Shown here: positions 27,201 to 38,770 of the stretch, piece after piece
Numbering within the stretch: the stretch's first letter is position 1
Layout: the number at the start of each line of letters is the position of its first letter
From: Isoetes taiwanensis
Taxonomy: Eukaryota > Streptophyta > Lycopodiopsida > Isoetales > Isoetaceae
Assembly (NCBI GenBank): GCA_021234155.1
Contig: JAJEKV010000008.1
Coordinates: forward strand, 23,629,931-23,693,930
DNA length: 64,000 nucleotides
Direction: 5' to 3'
Notes under the pieces: model-generated
The model's input: the letters and a program-made list of their open reading frames with translations, nothing else
Told to the model about the DNA's origin: nothing
Database searches by the model: none
Program-made: the position numbers and the translations under genes

Positions 27201-27480
27201 GATGCTAAAAAACCAATTCAAAAGAGCATAACGTGTGAATTTGAACTCCAAAAATTAGATGAATTTAATTTTATTGGAAAGACCTTATCCTACTCTACAA
27301 CATTCCCAAAGACAATTTTTGAATTTGATGAGGCACAAAAACTACAATTAACAAATTTAAGCTATAGAGATAATCAAGATATTCAATGTTCAACTTGCTA
27401 GAGTACAACTTAAATCATTAGAACATTTTAACACTCAAATAATATCAAACAACTGCTTATTTATTTGCTACAATAAAATC
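24282..27480. other. Unassigned AT-rich DNA, copy 2
   Basis: Counterpart of 6,905-10,227. A minus-strand frame at 24,537-24,785 opens MLNKKELKCSSNFHIPS and shares its second half with the copy 1 frame. It may be a remnant of a coding exon, but I do not recognise it. Three 136- or 137-base-offset duplications lie here (25,447/25,583, 26,200/26,337 and 26,565/26,701). Confidence 0.5.
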
Positions 27481-27481
27481 C

Positions 27482-27609
27482 CAACTGAGCAATGTAGTGT
27501 GGTGCGCGATCACATGTCCAGTTAGATGCTGCCTAGTGGCATGATGTTAAAATACTATCTATCCATCCATCCATCCATCCATCCATCCATCCATCCATCT
27601 ATCTATCTC
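27482..27609 (+). mobile_element. Retrotransposon 3' end with (TATC)/(CATC)n tail
   Basis: A short non-repetitive piece ends CTAGTGGCATGATGTTAAAA-TAC and runs into TATC and CATC units. It matches the end of the TPI chimera tail. Only the 3' end is present, which is usual for 5'-truncated LINEs or a SINE that shares a LINE tail. It sits exactly where copy 2 of the segment stops matching copy 1. Confidence 0.5.
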
Positions 27610-28335
27610 AAAAATACTAGATAGGATTTTCTTTGATCAAGTTCTCCACCCCAGTCTGCATCACAATATGCCCTCAAATTCAAATCCCTTGAGCAATAGG
27701 TAATTCCACAATTGATTGTACCTTTGAAATATCTAAGAACTCCCTTTGCAGCAGTCCATCCCTAGATCAGTATGGTATCTGCTAAGCATATTTACAAAAT
27801 ATGCAATATCAGGTATTGAGCAATTAGCCACATGTGCCAGACAGCCAACCAAAGACCGATGTGAAATATTTTTCATTTCTTCCCTTTCTTCTGTAGTTTT
27901 AAAGCACATAAGTTCAAAGATTTTGCTTCCTGGCACCACAAAAGTTTTAAAGTTTTGCAATCTTTCATTTTAAATCTTTCTAGCATATATTCAATCTTTT
28001 CTTCTTGAGTCAATCTCAGCTTTTTGTTCATTCTATCCCTATGCACTTCAAACCCCCCAAGAATTTCTCCAATTTATCTAAATCTGTCATATGAAATATT
28101 TTGTTGAGTATCTTTCTAGCATATATTCAATCTTTTCTTCTTGAGTCAATCTCAGCTTTTTGTTCATTCTATCCCTATGCACTTCAAACCCCCCAAGAAT
28201 TTCTCCAATTTATCTAAATCTGTCATATGAAATATTTTGTTGAGTCACGTGTTTAAAATGCTCGGATCTTTCGCCCATTTTGACATCATTATATTATCAT
28301 GTACATAAAGTGGTTTTACTATGATTTGGAGTCCG
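27610..28335 (-). pseudogene. Copia reverse transcriptase remnant
   Basis: Reading on the minus strand gives a decayed active-site block LYVHDNIMM (normally YVDD), then DLDKLEKFLGGFEVHRDR, LTQEEKIEYMLERFKM, SHRSLVGCLAHVANC, PDIAYFVNMLSRYH and VLRYFKGT, then YCDADW of the RNase H start. This is the order of Copia polyprotein across the reverse transcriptase to RNase H junction. Frameshifts and the lost aspartate mean it is dead. 27,974-28,102 recurs at 28,110-28,238 (136-base offset). No LTRs are visible. Confidence 0.85.
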
Positions 28336-28998
28336 TATTGCATGGAGTGTACTAATGCGTACATCTAGAGCTTGAGAAAGATAGAGAATGGTAGAAATTG
28401 TAAGAGACATACGTGGAAGATGTCAATGTACCACTTATCTTGCTGGAGAACATGTTCAAAGTCCTCCGTAGCTAGATTCACTCTAACAAATTAGACATAA
28501 TCCCTTTTCTATTATACTTATACTTTGGTGGATTTTCATATGCATGGCCCAAAGCATGAGGCTGGGACATATGTTTTGTAAGGATTGATCATATATAGGA
28601 TCTTAACAAGCTTATTACTATTGAGGGTTTAGCCTCAAAAACTTTTTGGGACATAGATATTCTAATCCTCATAGTAATGGGCTAAATACTTATAGATCTT
28701 TTGATCTCCATGGACAATACATTCACTTCAATTCAAGTGAACTTTATTTTTGTCATCTATGTTGTTCTATTGTATTCCTCTTTCTTTGATGCTCTTTAAC
28801 CATCACTTGCATCATCTACTCAAATATGATAGGGTGTATTCATCCATGTTTGCAAATACAAAATGCATGCAACGGGGCATTTTTGTATGATAGTTTTGTT
28901 TCCAATCTAGGTGGTGGGCCTCCCATTGTAGGATTTGACAAGAAGCATTCATGTATTTTCCTAATAGCTTTATACAAGTTAATGATGTAGGAGTTCTA

Positions 28999-29144
28999 GG
29001 GTGTTATCCACCTTAACAAACTAAGCTCGAGAGTTTTATGGTGGTTTTAAGGTGGTTTCCATAGCATGGTAGTGTTTATGGCCATTTGGGATAACAAACT
29101 AGGTGTTTATGGGCTTTTTAATGTGTTTTTGGTGGGTAACACCA
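28999..29144. mobile_element. Possible MITE with terminal inverted repeats
   Basis: GGTGTTATCCACC at 28,999-29,011 is matched in inverse by GGTGGGTAACACC at 29,131-29,143, with one mismatch over 13 bases and about 120 bases between. The interior repeats GGTGGTTTTAAGGTGG-like sequence. I could not identify a target-site duplication or other copies in the window. Confidence 0.35.
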
Positions 29145-29374
29145 CTGCAACCAACGGCTGAGATCTAATCTCAGCAATAAAATTGAGGGCCAGGTTGTTA
29201 AGGACATGGGAACTATTTGTTTTTTTGTCGTAGACTTGATCAACGTGCTCTTTGGAGCATTTGGCAGATTACTTCACAAATATTCTATGAGTGCTGGAAG
29301 CTCTTGAATTAGAAGCGTTAAAAGATGACATTTCATAACAACTATGTCCGTGAGCATTTAGCTGCAAGTTAAAT

Positions 29375-32300
29375 CTACTTACTTAAAAAGTTTTTGGGGG
29401 TTTTTGCTGATGCCGATGTCCCCCTTTCTGGCCGCCGGATGTTACGCTTTTTCCGGCCATGTAACGCTTTTTCTGGCAACATTTTCTCTTTTGGGTCGTT
29501 GGCGGTCTGGCGATGGCGGTGGGCAATTATGGCTGTAGGCTGAGGGTAATGAGCCGTTACACTGGATGCTGAATCCCGTTCCCACCTCTTCAAATGCGCG
29601 CCAATTTCTCTCCTACTGCCGCTTTGTTTCAACAGCAAGAAAGGGAGGAAGCTTGCAAGATTCAACCCAGCTCTTGCATAGGATTTGGTTTTGGGCTCTG
29701 GGATTTGCAGCTTCATTTCTTTGTGGCGTTTTAGGGTTTGAAGTCTCTATGATTATGCCAAAAATGGAGCGGGAGTAGTCTCGCTGATGATGCTTGGTGG
29801 CTTGGTTTAAGAAAACGTCTCCATTCAGCGATTTGGCAGTTTTTAACCAGCAGGAAGAAAGACAACATTGGTTTGTAAGAGTTTCATGAATTTGGAAAGC
29901 CGATTTTGGCTGGGCTTATCTTCACAAGCATAGGTGAATCCGCCTTACTATATTTCTTATCATTTCTTATTATCTTACTCTATTAAAAACCCGGTCTGTT
30001 TGTTTTTTTTTTCTGCCCCAGCTCCATCAGTATTCAGCTACGAAAATGTCCAGGTAAAATTTGCTACAAAGAACTATGTTTTTCGCAAGAACATCCCCAG
30101 CCGCAGAACAATCCAGTATCCATTTTGGCTACCAGAACTTGCTTCACACATAAGAAGCATGCATGATTTCTATTTTTCGTATCTCTGCTCAGCCCTTTGC
30201 ATTTTCTATTTTTCTATTTTTCTATAAGGCTCTGTATGCGGCAGAGATCGCTGTAAGAGGTGAATGTTTAATGGGCAATGGATAGATAGATCTGAGCAAA
30301 TGACTCTGGGGCAAATGTTGCTCTATTCATGGCGACGATGAAGAACACGAAGCTCCAGATTTCAGCTATGGCGGCACATGATTCACCTCCCACTGGTCCG
30401 GTATTATGCATACAGCTTTCATGTTTTTGAGTCTTTGCTCTTTTCGCTAAAATTTGTCCATTTAAATTGAGCTTTGGACATGAACTGAAAGTCTGGAAGA
30501 CCTTATAAACTAAATCAAAGAGTGACTTGTCTACGGTTCTCTTAGTCAGATAGGGTTCTTATTGTTAACAGAGGCCAATACATGGATTTGACATTAAGTT
30601 TGAACGGATTAATGCCTTTTTTAAAACGTCATATGCATGAGAGCAGTGGCTTTTTTGTACCAAGGTATAACTCTGAGTTTTTGATTTTCACTTCTTTCTT
30701 TTGGTCTATAGATGAGCATTGCTTTACATGTAGGTGATTTCGGATTACAAGGGAGGCAAAGGAAGATTAAGATACAATGTTTCATTTCCTTTTTTGGGCT
30801 TAACCGGCTATGGGGATCCTGCATGATTGAAAAATCCAAGCATAGAATCGAGTACTGACCCAGCTGTGCAATCAGCTCTTTAACCTCTTGGGTGTCTGTT
30901 TGATGTTTTACTCTTCTCTCTTATTTTATTCTCCATGAAAAATCGACCATGATATTCTCAAGTTTGCTCAGCAAACTGGAAAATCCGGGCAAGAAGTTTC
31001 TTTTTACAATTTTAGTGGTTATATCTTCTATCAGTTCCTTTCTGGGTATATATTTGTACTGTAATGTAATATCATTAAATCAGGTAGGCTCCAAAATGTT
31101 AGGATGATTAGACTTAGATTCTTATATTATTTTCGTGAACCAGAGCCTACTCTTATGCTGTAGTTTGATGCGCATATTTCAGAAGTGAGTTAGAGCAAGC
31201 TTTCAAGACTACATGACACAATAACTATGGCACATGGTAGAGGTAACATTCATATTCTCAGTCTTTTATATCAATCATCAGAGTGAGTGCTGGTTGACGC
31301 TATATTGCAGTCGTATATGCTCTTTCTTTATCAGGCATTAGAATATTTTGAAGTTATTTGTTTCATTGTTTGTAATTTCAAGAGCTGCAGTAAGGGCAGG
31401 GTGCACTTACTCTCTCTACCTTACTCAAGTCTAGCATCTGCTGCAATATTAAAACATAAGATAATCTATTCCATCTTCATTTGGAAACATGTACGTGCTC
31501 TAATTTGGGCTGCAAGAATCTATTTCGGTTTCTGGCACGGCTCAAGGTGCATTGCATTGCATTCTGTTTCTACTTATGTTTCTATTATGTGTTGCCATTA
31601 TGATTTGCCTCTTATGTATTTGTGATGTTTAACAGCCATTTTCTTTAAGATTTGACTCTATTTTTTTCTGCAGAGGTAATTAAGTATGGGTGTAAAGATA
31701 CGACCTTTAAGCATTAGTGAAGAAATATCTTGCTGGTTGATTTTCCATAGATCCATAATGCGGTACATATCAAATGGACATCAATTGCCTTGCAGCGGTA
31801 TTTTATCTGAAAATTGCAGCTGTGATTTCTATGCATCTCTGTTTGATAGGGTGGGTCTATTTTATATACTGGAGCTTTGCAAAGGCATTTTCACTGGAAT
31901 GAGTGTGAGGTATAATGTTCTTTTTCTTTATCGAATATGAATGCCTTTGGACATGCTAGATATTAACGTGAAAACTGCTTTATGTGTTAAGTTGTGGTGT
32001 TTTAACAAAAACTATTATCAGGGATTCTCATAAATGCATGTAATGGAGTTGGAAAGGGGAGTTAGCCTGAAATACACATGATCTGGATTTGTTATTGGTG
32101 TTAAAAGATGGAGTACATTACTTAGGTTTCTTGCCATGCTAATACATCTGCCCTTCCTCATTCGTCTGAGCTCTGGATGTTAGCTTGCTTTTTTGTACTA
32201 TGCTATGTTTAATTACATGGTTCTCTTTGCAAATTGTTAACTATATGTAAAACATGTGCAGGCTATGTCCAGATCTAAATAAAACGTCCGATATTCTAAA

Positions 32301-33767
32301 ACGTCCGATATTCTGAGCTCTTTCTTCTTTTCTTCAACCTATTGCGATCACTAGATCTAAGTAATAGAATGTTTTAGGGATTTATGTAGTTATGTTGTAG
32401 TACATTTTGTATATCTTCACTTTTATATTTATGTAGTTATTTTGTAGTACATTTTGCTCTAGACAATTCCTTAGGAAAGATCATGCTTAACATTTGGGTA
32501 GAGCTGTACAATGTATGCCACAAACTGACAAGAAGTTACCGAGTTGCATGGAAGGTAAAGAATGAATAAAAGGTAAACTGAAGATTTTAATAATCTCAAA
32601 TGAATGATACCATGATTCTGGACAAGTGGTAAAGCCCAAGAGTGTTATGGTATTGTAAGTTATTTCAGGATGAATTCTCTTGATGTACCAATCTCCTGCT
32701 TATACCACAAAAGATGTATGAGTTTGAACATCTGACCTTTTCAATACATTGATTAAGTCCTCTCATCATTGAAATGTAATGGAATATCCTTTATTACTAA
32801 ATCAAATGGATGGACAAAATCTTCCAACTGAAAATCTTGACCACAAAAGATGTATGAGTTTGAACATCTGACCTTTTCAATACATTGATTAAGTCCTCTC
32901 ATCATTGATTTTTGCTATTGTCACCAATCGTTTTTGAGGCATTACCGGTAAATTTTTTGCGATTTATTTGTTTTGTTTGAATGATCCAACAACTTTTACG
33001 AATTCTTGATTGTAAACATTCTTAAGTCTTAGAATAGTTGGATTGTATCATGCTATGGACAACTGAGGATTTTAACTTCCTAAATATGCATGCATCATAA
33101 TTATTTTCTAGAGTAAATGCTCTATCTTGAAAATAAATTATAAGATTTTTCATATTTATAATATTTAGTAATGTGAAAAATCTCAATCTTAAAAATGAAC
33201 TATAAAGTTTGTTCATAATAACTAGATGGGACGGGTATGTTTGGTTTTGTTTGTCAATTTTATCTCCATCACACCATATGCACTCTTATGCATGGAAATA
33301 TTGCAACAATTCAAAGATATTGTAATATCTTCCAATGTTGATAGCCATTGCATGTGTTATTCCAACTTATCGTGCATGCGTGTGGAGATCATTAATACAT
33401 GTTTTAGGAGTTGGTGGTTCGGGTTCGGGGTTATGTTATTAACTCTATGATATTATTGTATGATCAATCAAATTTAGGGGCCTTCAAACATGTTTCATGT
33501 ACTTAACTACTTCTAAGCGTCGCAAATTGACCATAAAATATGGATGTCTCATGTGTTCTACTTAAGGTTTGCTTGCCACATTCACTGAGCCCTCTTTCAA
33601 AAACAATCCTTGAATGCCTAATTTAATACAATGAGGTATTATTTGTCGATAGTTCCAACAAAGAAACATTTAGTAACACAAATCACATCCATCCTAGCCC
33701 AAGTTGTTGTAATGACATTCGGCATTGCATATGATTTAACAGAATAATGGGAGGTAAAAACACAAAG
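29375..33767. other. Unassigned region with a possible first exon
   Basis: GC-richer sequence at 29,400-29,800 containing GTTTTAGGGTTTGAAG looks like a plant promoter or 5' leader. At 30,329-30,400 a frame reads MATMKNTKLQISAMAAHDSP and ends at a plausible GT donor, so it could be a first coding exon on the plus strand. A good polypyrimidine/AG acceptor lies before 31,676. I could not join further exons into a protein or recognise a family. A block at 32,704-32,772 recurs at 32,840-32,908 (136-base offset). Confidence 0.25.
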
Positions 33768-34759
33768 ACTTACTTAGCGCGGCAACATTGGGCACATGTT
33801 TACTATGACAATTTTCGCTGCGTCTAGCTTTTGTATGACAATAAACAAGTCCCAGAGCCAAATAATGAAAACGGTTGGTTTGTATTTGCTAAATTTAGTA
33901 TTCAGTCACAGACAACTCTATGTGGCATTCTCGGGAACTCAAGGAATCCAAGGTATAAAGGTACTTATTCATCGAAGGATGGAGATGCTTGCAAGATGCT
34001 TCCACAGATGTCGATAGATCAAGATATATAATAAATACTGTATCTAAAGAACTCTAAGTGCAAGTCTAATATACTTATACTTAAAAATCTCTACTTCCAA
34101 TTTCTTTTAGTTCTCATTGACTTCTTCTACTATTTTTTCTTTTTGTCTTGCTTAATTTGGGGGCATGTCGTTTCGTCCTGAGGTATATGATTTCATTATA
34201 CGAGCCTACAGTCGTGAAACATTGTGGGCAGTTCGAATCAATGACTCGCCCATGCATTTCACTTTTATCTCGGCTAAGATGTTATCTGTCAGAGAAGTAA
34301 AAACATCACAGAAGCATCTAACAAGATACAACATTAGGCCCTTAGTGGTGTTTGGAGATGCATATTTAGAGTTCCAGTACACCAATAAACCAGGATAAAA
34401 ATTTTGTGTTTTGCATTTCTGTATCTATGTTTTTTTATGTACTTAACTACTTCTAAAGGTGACATTTTGAGCATAAGTTTTGGATCCGTCATTCTAAATT
34501 TTCGTGTTTTAGAGGTAGATTTAAACCCCTCACATTTCATATTAAACACTGTTTTCAATTCTAAACACTGTTTTCAATTCTGAGATCCATAACACAAAGT
34601 TGATACATTGATCATACTGTCATTAGACAATTTCAATAACAAAAATAATTACAAAAACAAATATTGTCGATTCTTGCCAATATCAACATGTACTGTTGAA
34701 GTTGCTGTTGCACACATGCCAGGACATTAGCCCGGCAATGCCGGGCACACGTTTACTAG
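33768..34759 (+). mobile_element. Helitron 3' part with PIF1-like helicase remnant
   Basis: At 33,815-34,010 the plus strand reads AASSFCMTINKSQSQIMKTV, GLYLLNLVFSHRQLYVAFSG and GIKVLI. This matches the C-terminal block of Helitron Rep/helicase (FAMTINKSQGQ...VFSHGQLYVALSR). The element ends at 34,730-34,759 with a GCCCGGCA/TGCCGGGC hairpin, then ACACGTTTA and CTAG followed by T, the canonical Helitron 3' terminus inserted before T. A degenerate form of the same end lies at 33,775-33,804. I did not find the 5' TC end. The 3' terminus is about 140 bases beyond the stop codon of the neighbouring minus-strand gene. Confidence 0.85.
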
Positions 34760-34900
34760 TTTGACTTCATTTTGTTTTTTCTTCGTGATTGGGGGAGAAA
34801 CGGAAGCGCTACTTTATGGAAGGTTTGTACCTGGAAAGAGCCAAAACGTGCCCTTTGAAAAATGGAGTAAGAAGAAACAGGAGAGACATTTTATAGCTTA

Positions 34901-36620
34901 TTAACAACACCCACTCTTCTTCACAACTTCTGGTGTCTTTGGCTCCTGGGCAACTACTTGTTTAGGCTCTGATGTTGGCTCAGGCAATGCAGGTTGTGCT
35001 GGTACTGGAGCTGGAGGTGGAGGTGGAGGAGGTGATGGCGATCGCGGAGGTGGAGGAGGTGATGGTGATGGTGGAGGTGGTGATGGTGAAGAAGGAGAAC
35101 AAGCAGCACCAGGTGCCTTGGGCGCGCTTTGCTTCTTGGATGCCTTAGGCTGCTCCTGTTTCCTTACAAGAAGCATATCCTCACATGCTTTTGCCTCCTT
35201 TAGATCCTTCCTTATTTTCCTGGATTGTTCTTCTAGGTTTCTAATTTTGTCCAAAAGAGCTTGTCGATCCACCGAAGTTCGTTCTACCTGATTTCTCATA
35301 TCCAAAAAAGAATCTTGAAGCATCTTCCATCTCTTTGCTTCTTGCCTAGCCTGAATGGCATGTTCCTTTGCAACTTGTCGATAAGTACCAATATCATTAT
35401 GCAACTTTGTCGCATCTCTTTGGGAAACCTACAAATATATCAGCTTAATTGATTAATCATTTGCAGCAAAACATATCAAAATATATGGGTAAGGCATGTT
35501 CCTTTGCAACTTGTCGATAAGTACCAATATCATTATGCAACTTTGTCGCATCTCTTTGGGAAACCTACAAATATATCAGCTTAATTGATTAATCATTTGC
35601 AGCAAAACAAGTCACAACATGGGTCTTCTCCAATAACAAAGTCAGCCATGCCAATGGGATTTGGTTAGCACCTACATAGCATTGACATTTGATATAAGAA
35701 CAAATCGAGAAGAAACCTTACCAGTAAATGTTCTTGAAGCTTTGCATTCATCATCTCCAGTTTTAATGACCTTTCTTTCCAGAGAGGTATCATTTTAATT
35801 CTGTTCTTCATAACACCCAATTCATCTCGTTGTCTCCGACTTACTTCTTGTAATCTTATCACTTCTTGCATAAGCACACCCCTTTCTGCCTCAATTTCCT
35901 AGATTCCAAGGGCATTAAAGTATGAAAGTGCAAAAATATAAAGGATCTTATCAGGTTCTTACTCTATTTGAAGTCAATCTCATGTCTTTAGCCAGATCAA
36001 CGATCTCTGCACGTTGTTCCTGAGATTTGGCAAGTAAATCTTCTAGTTTTGTCCTAGCACCTATATAAAGAATTGAAGTCATATTATCATGTGCGTAACA
36101 CAGAAGAAAAGATGTGACGCCATGCAATAAGCTATAATACCTTGCATCAACTCTTTTATCATACATGAAGGGCCTTTGCGCGTCATGGCCTCCAAGTCTT
36201 CCAATTGCTGAATCAATTTTCTGATAAATTAGAAAACATTGTTGTTAGCAGTCTAGAATTATCGTACAAATAAAAAGTAAACATCTACCTGTTTTCAGAC
36301 TCCAAGATGGATTGATAAGATTCTTCTGAAAAGAGTTGTTTAGACATTCCGTTTATTGCAGCCTTCATATGTGAAATTTCATCCAACAAGGCCTCCCTTT
36401 CCAGATTAACAACCCTGCTACGTTCTCCAAGCTTGGGATCACGAGAAGGGCGGACATTTAAACTTGGCAATCCAGGCAACTTGTGCTGGCGAGGCTGAGG
36501 CAAATAAGGTGAGTCCTTGTAGCGATCGATAGCTTGATTTCTGACCCTCCCAATATCCTCTGGTGGCTCATTTCCAACAATTTGGGCAACATGTATTCCC
36601 ATTTGTTTTCTATTCTGCAT
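34901..36620 (-). CDS. Coiled-coil, proline-rich protein with terminal di-cysteine
   Basis: Five exons with GT-AG borders join without any frame break: 36,289-36,620, 36,141-36,220, 35,963-36,060, 35,722-35,898 and 34,901-35,428, for 404 residues. Residues of about 1-75 are non-helical and polar. Residues of about 75-280 are heptad-rich coiled coil (QQLEDLEAM, ARTKLEDLLAKSQEQRAEI, MNAKLQEHLLVSQRDATKL, KIRNLEEQSRKIRKDLKEAK). A low-complexity Pro/Ser/Ala tract follows, and the chain ends KKSGCC. The double cysteine after basic residues suggests S-acylation or prenylation at a membrane, which is inference. I do not recognise the family. The start is the first in-frame Met; an AATGCAG acceptor-like sequence at that point leaves open an upstream exon. 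Part of exon 5 (35,357-35,474) recurs at 35,493-35,610 inside intron 4. Confidence 0.8.
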
Positions 36621-36899
36621 TTCATTGACAAGGCAGTGATATCAATTTTCGTGTAAACAGCTCTAGAAGTACCAGCATTCATCATGCTGACGTTCTGTTC
36701 TATGTAGCAAAGTCTGGATGCATTCATTGTTGATGAATACTTGTTCCGACAAACTGGCTCCTTCAATTGCCACAAGCCTAAAATAACACTTCCTCTATTC
36801 TGATCCGCGGCAAACTGATCTGTAGCCTACTTCGGAATGCAATGCAACTGCCTTCATCCTTGATGAACTCTGAATCCGAAGACTGGGTCCTCCAATAGC

Positions 36900-37070
36900 G
36901 TAAGAATTTGACACTACATTCGCACCCCTCCTAAACTTAGAATGTCATTCAGCCAGCAAACACAAGAGTTCTGAATCGTACCACTTCAAAATAATCCAGA
37001 GAGGTGTTTTGTTACGTTCCCAGACGATTAGGGTTTAGGGCTGCCCTTAATTCGGGCGAATCGACACACC
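36900..37070 (-). promoter_or_regulatory. Probable promoter with telobox-like motif
   Basis: About 300-400 bases upstream of the coiled-coil gene, 37,028-37,040 reads TTAGGGTTTAGGG. This telobox-like element is common in promoters and 5' leaders of plant housekeeping genes. No TATA box is evident at a fixed distance, so the transcription start is not placed. Confidence 0.35.
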
Positions 37071-37159
37071 CGTTATAGAAAGTGGAAATACCGATCCCGT
37101 TATCAGCCACGACTCGGATAAAAGAAAAAAAAAAAGATTTATTGAAACCCGGTTTTGCG

Positions 37160-37600
37160 GCTCCTACAGATGCTTGAGCTCTCGAAGGAGATGATTAGAT
37201 CAGCTGAAGATAATTCTCGACCCCTACATATGCTTGGTCTCTCCAAGGAAATGATTAGATCAGTTGAAGATAATTCTCGGTCAATATCAAACGACTTCTA
37301 GACAATTGCCATGTGCAGAAGATGTCATTCTCTTCGCTTATACACTAGTCAGTTGCAATAGCACCTAGATGCACTAAATAGCTTTTGTCAAAGTGTCGGT
37401 GTGCAGGTCAACTTGACCAAGAACAAAGGTTTGGTAGTTTCCTTCACGGCAGCCCAGGTCACCTCAATTTTCCTACTAGGGGCAACCAGTAGAGGTGATG
37501 CAAACATTTAAGTATCTTGGGGCGGAGTTCACGACTAACATGCATTGGGCTACTTGTATGCTATGCAGAATAATTGTTTCAAAACAAAGCTTCAAGGTTG
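37160..37600 (+). mobile_element. LINE reverse transcriptase fragment
   Basis: The plus strand reads VILFAYTLVS (decayed active-site block), ALNSFCQSVGVQVNLTKNKG and, after a frameshift, MQTFKYLGAEFTTNMHW. These are typical LINE reverse transcriptase blocks after the catalytic motif. In front is a diverged tandem pair (about 37,165-37,222 and 37,224-37,280) with several mismatches, unlike the exact 136-base duplications. Confidence 0.7.
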
Positions 37601-37803
37601 ATCCCACCATGCACATTTATTCCATATATTAATAGAGTGCTACAAATGACAATTCCATCAAGGAAATCCATGATACGCTCAAAGTGCTACAACCACAAAA
37701 GAATCTAGCAATTCGCTATAACCTAGATGGAGGACACATCTATTACAAGGGTAGGATGTGCGTACCCAATGACAAGGGGATTAAGGATCGATATTTATAT
37801 GAT

Positions 37804-38770
37804 CTTTTTTTTTATTTAGGGTAAGAGTAAAGTTTTATTAATAGAGAAAGTATGAGGATCCCCTGAATGGGACAGATAGGAAGAGTAAAAACAACGTATC
37901 AGAGCACCAATCCTAGCACAGAAATGTGTATTGCGCCATGTAGATACTATAGGAGACATCTTCTTCACCACCATGGTGGGTACTACGGATTACGCCAGTC
38001 TACTTCCACAGCTTCCGAGAGGCTAGCAGGCTCAAGAGCACCAGAAGTGAGATTTACCTTACTTGTAGAGTATCGTTATCCATCTTGTTGCACCAGTTGC
38101 ATTTGAAGTAACTGTAAAATCCTTCTAGTCTTCCAATCATGTCAAGTCTTCTGTTATAGCTAGTGCCCATTTTTCTATGATGAGATAGGGCCATCAGGGC
38201 AACTTCCATATTGAAATAACTCTTTACCTTATCAAGGCAGATAGCTTGCGCCCAAACAACCACCTCACAATGATGCTTCCAAAGAACCCATGGAGCAATA
38301 GACACCAGTGAAGCTGTAATTGGGCAATGGTCAAACATAATGATGACAGTGGGCCCGCTAAGGTGGCAAGTGTCGAGCCCAAGTATAGGAGCCACCCAAG
38401 ACCAAAATGCAAAGACCTTCAAACAGAAGAAGATATGCAGAGTCGATTCGCTAGCTTGACAACCAAGAGGGCATAAATCATCTGCAGTCATATCTCTATG
38501 GAACAATGTTTCTTTGGAAAGAAGGCCATTTTGAAGGGTTGTCCATCTGAAGAATGGAATTCTCCTGGAGCAAATGGATTTCCAGGAGTTAACCAAGAGT
38601 TGGATAGTAGTTGGCCCATTGACCCCCAACCTCACCATTGCTTTGAGAGGGGATTCCCCACAGAGAGCAAGATAGATGTTAGCCGCATTGTACCTTGGAG
38701 AGCCCAGACACAATCAAAGCTCTTCAGGACCCTCCACCCCAGAGACTCCTTTGAAACAATGCTCTAGAAG
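37804..38770 (-). mobile_element. L1-type LINE 3' fragment with zinc-binding RT domain
   Basis: The 219-residue minus-strand frame 38,054-38,713 contains RRIPFFRWTTLQNGLLSKETL and then DDLCPLGCQASESTLHIFF-C-LKVFAFW. This is the reverse-transcriptase zinc-binding domain at the C-terminus of plant L1 elements. A short poly(A) on the minus strand at 37,806-37,814 is the 3' tail. The reverse transcriptase core is absent, so it is 5'-truncated. Confidence 0.85.

Noticed and set aside
33220-33235. Possible minus-strand Helitron terminus (CTAGT after CCCGTCCCAT)
   Set aside because: No hairpin can be formed in front of it; the pentamer alone is too common.
36458-36775. Longer N-terminus of the coiled-coil gene from MWQLKEPV
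   Set aside because: That frame is not the one that continues into the verified exons; it would need an unproven splice at the AATGCAG site.
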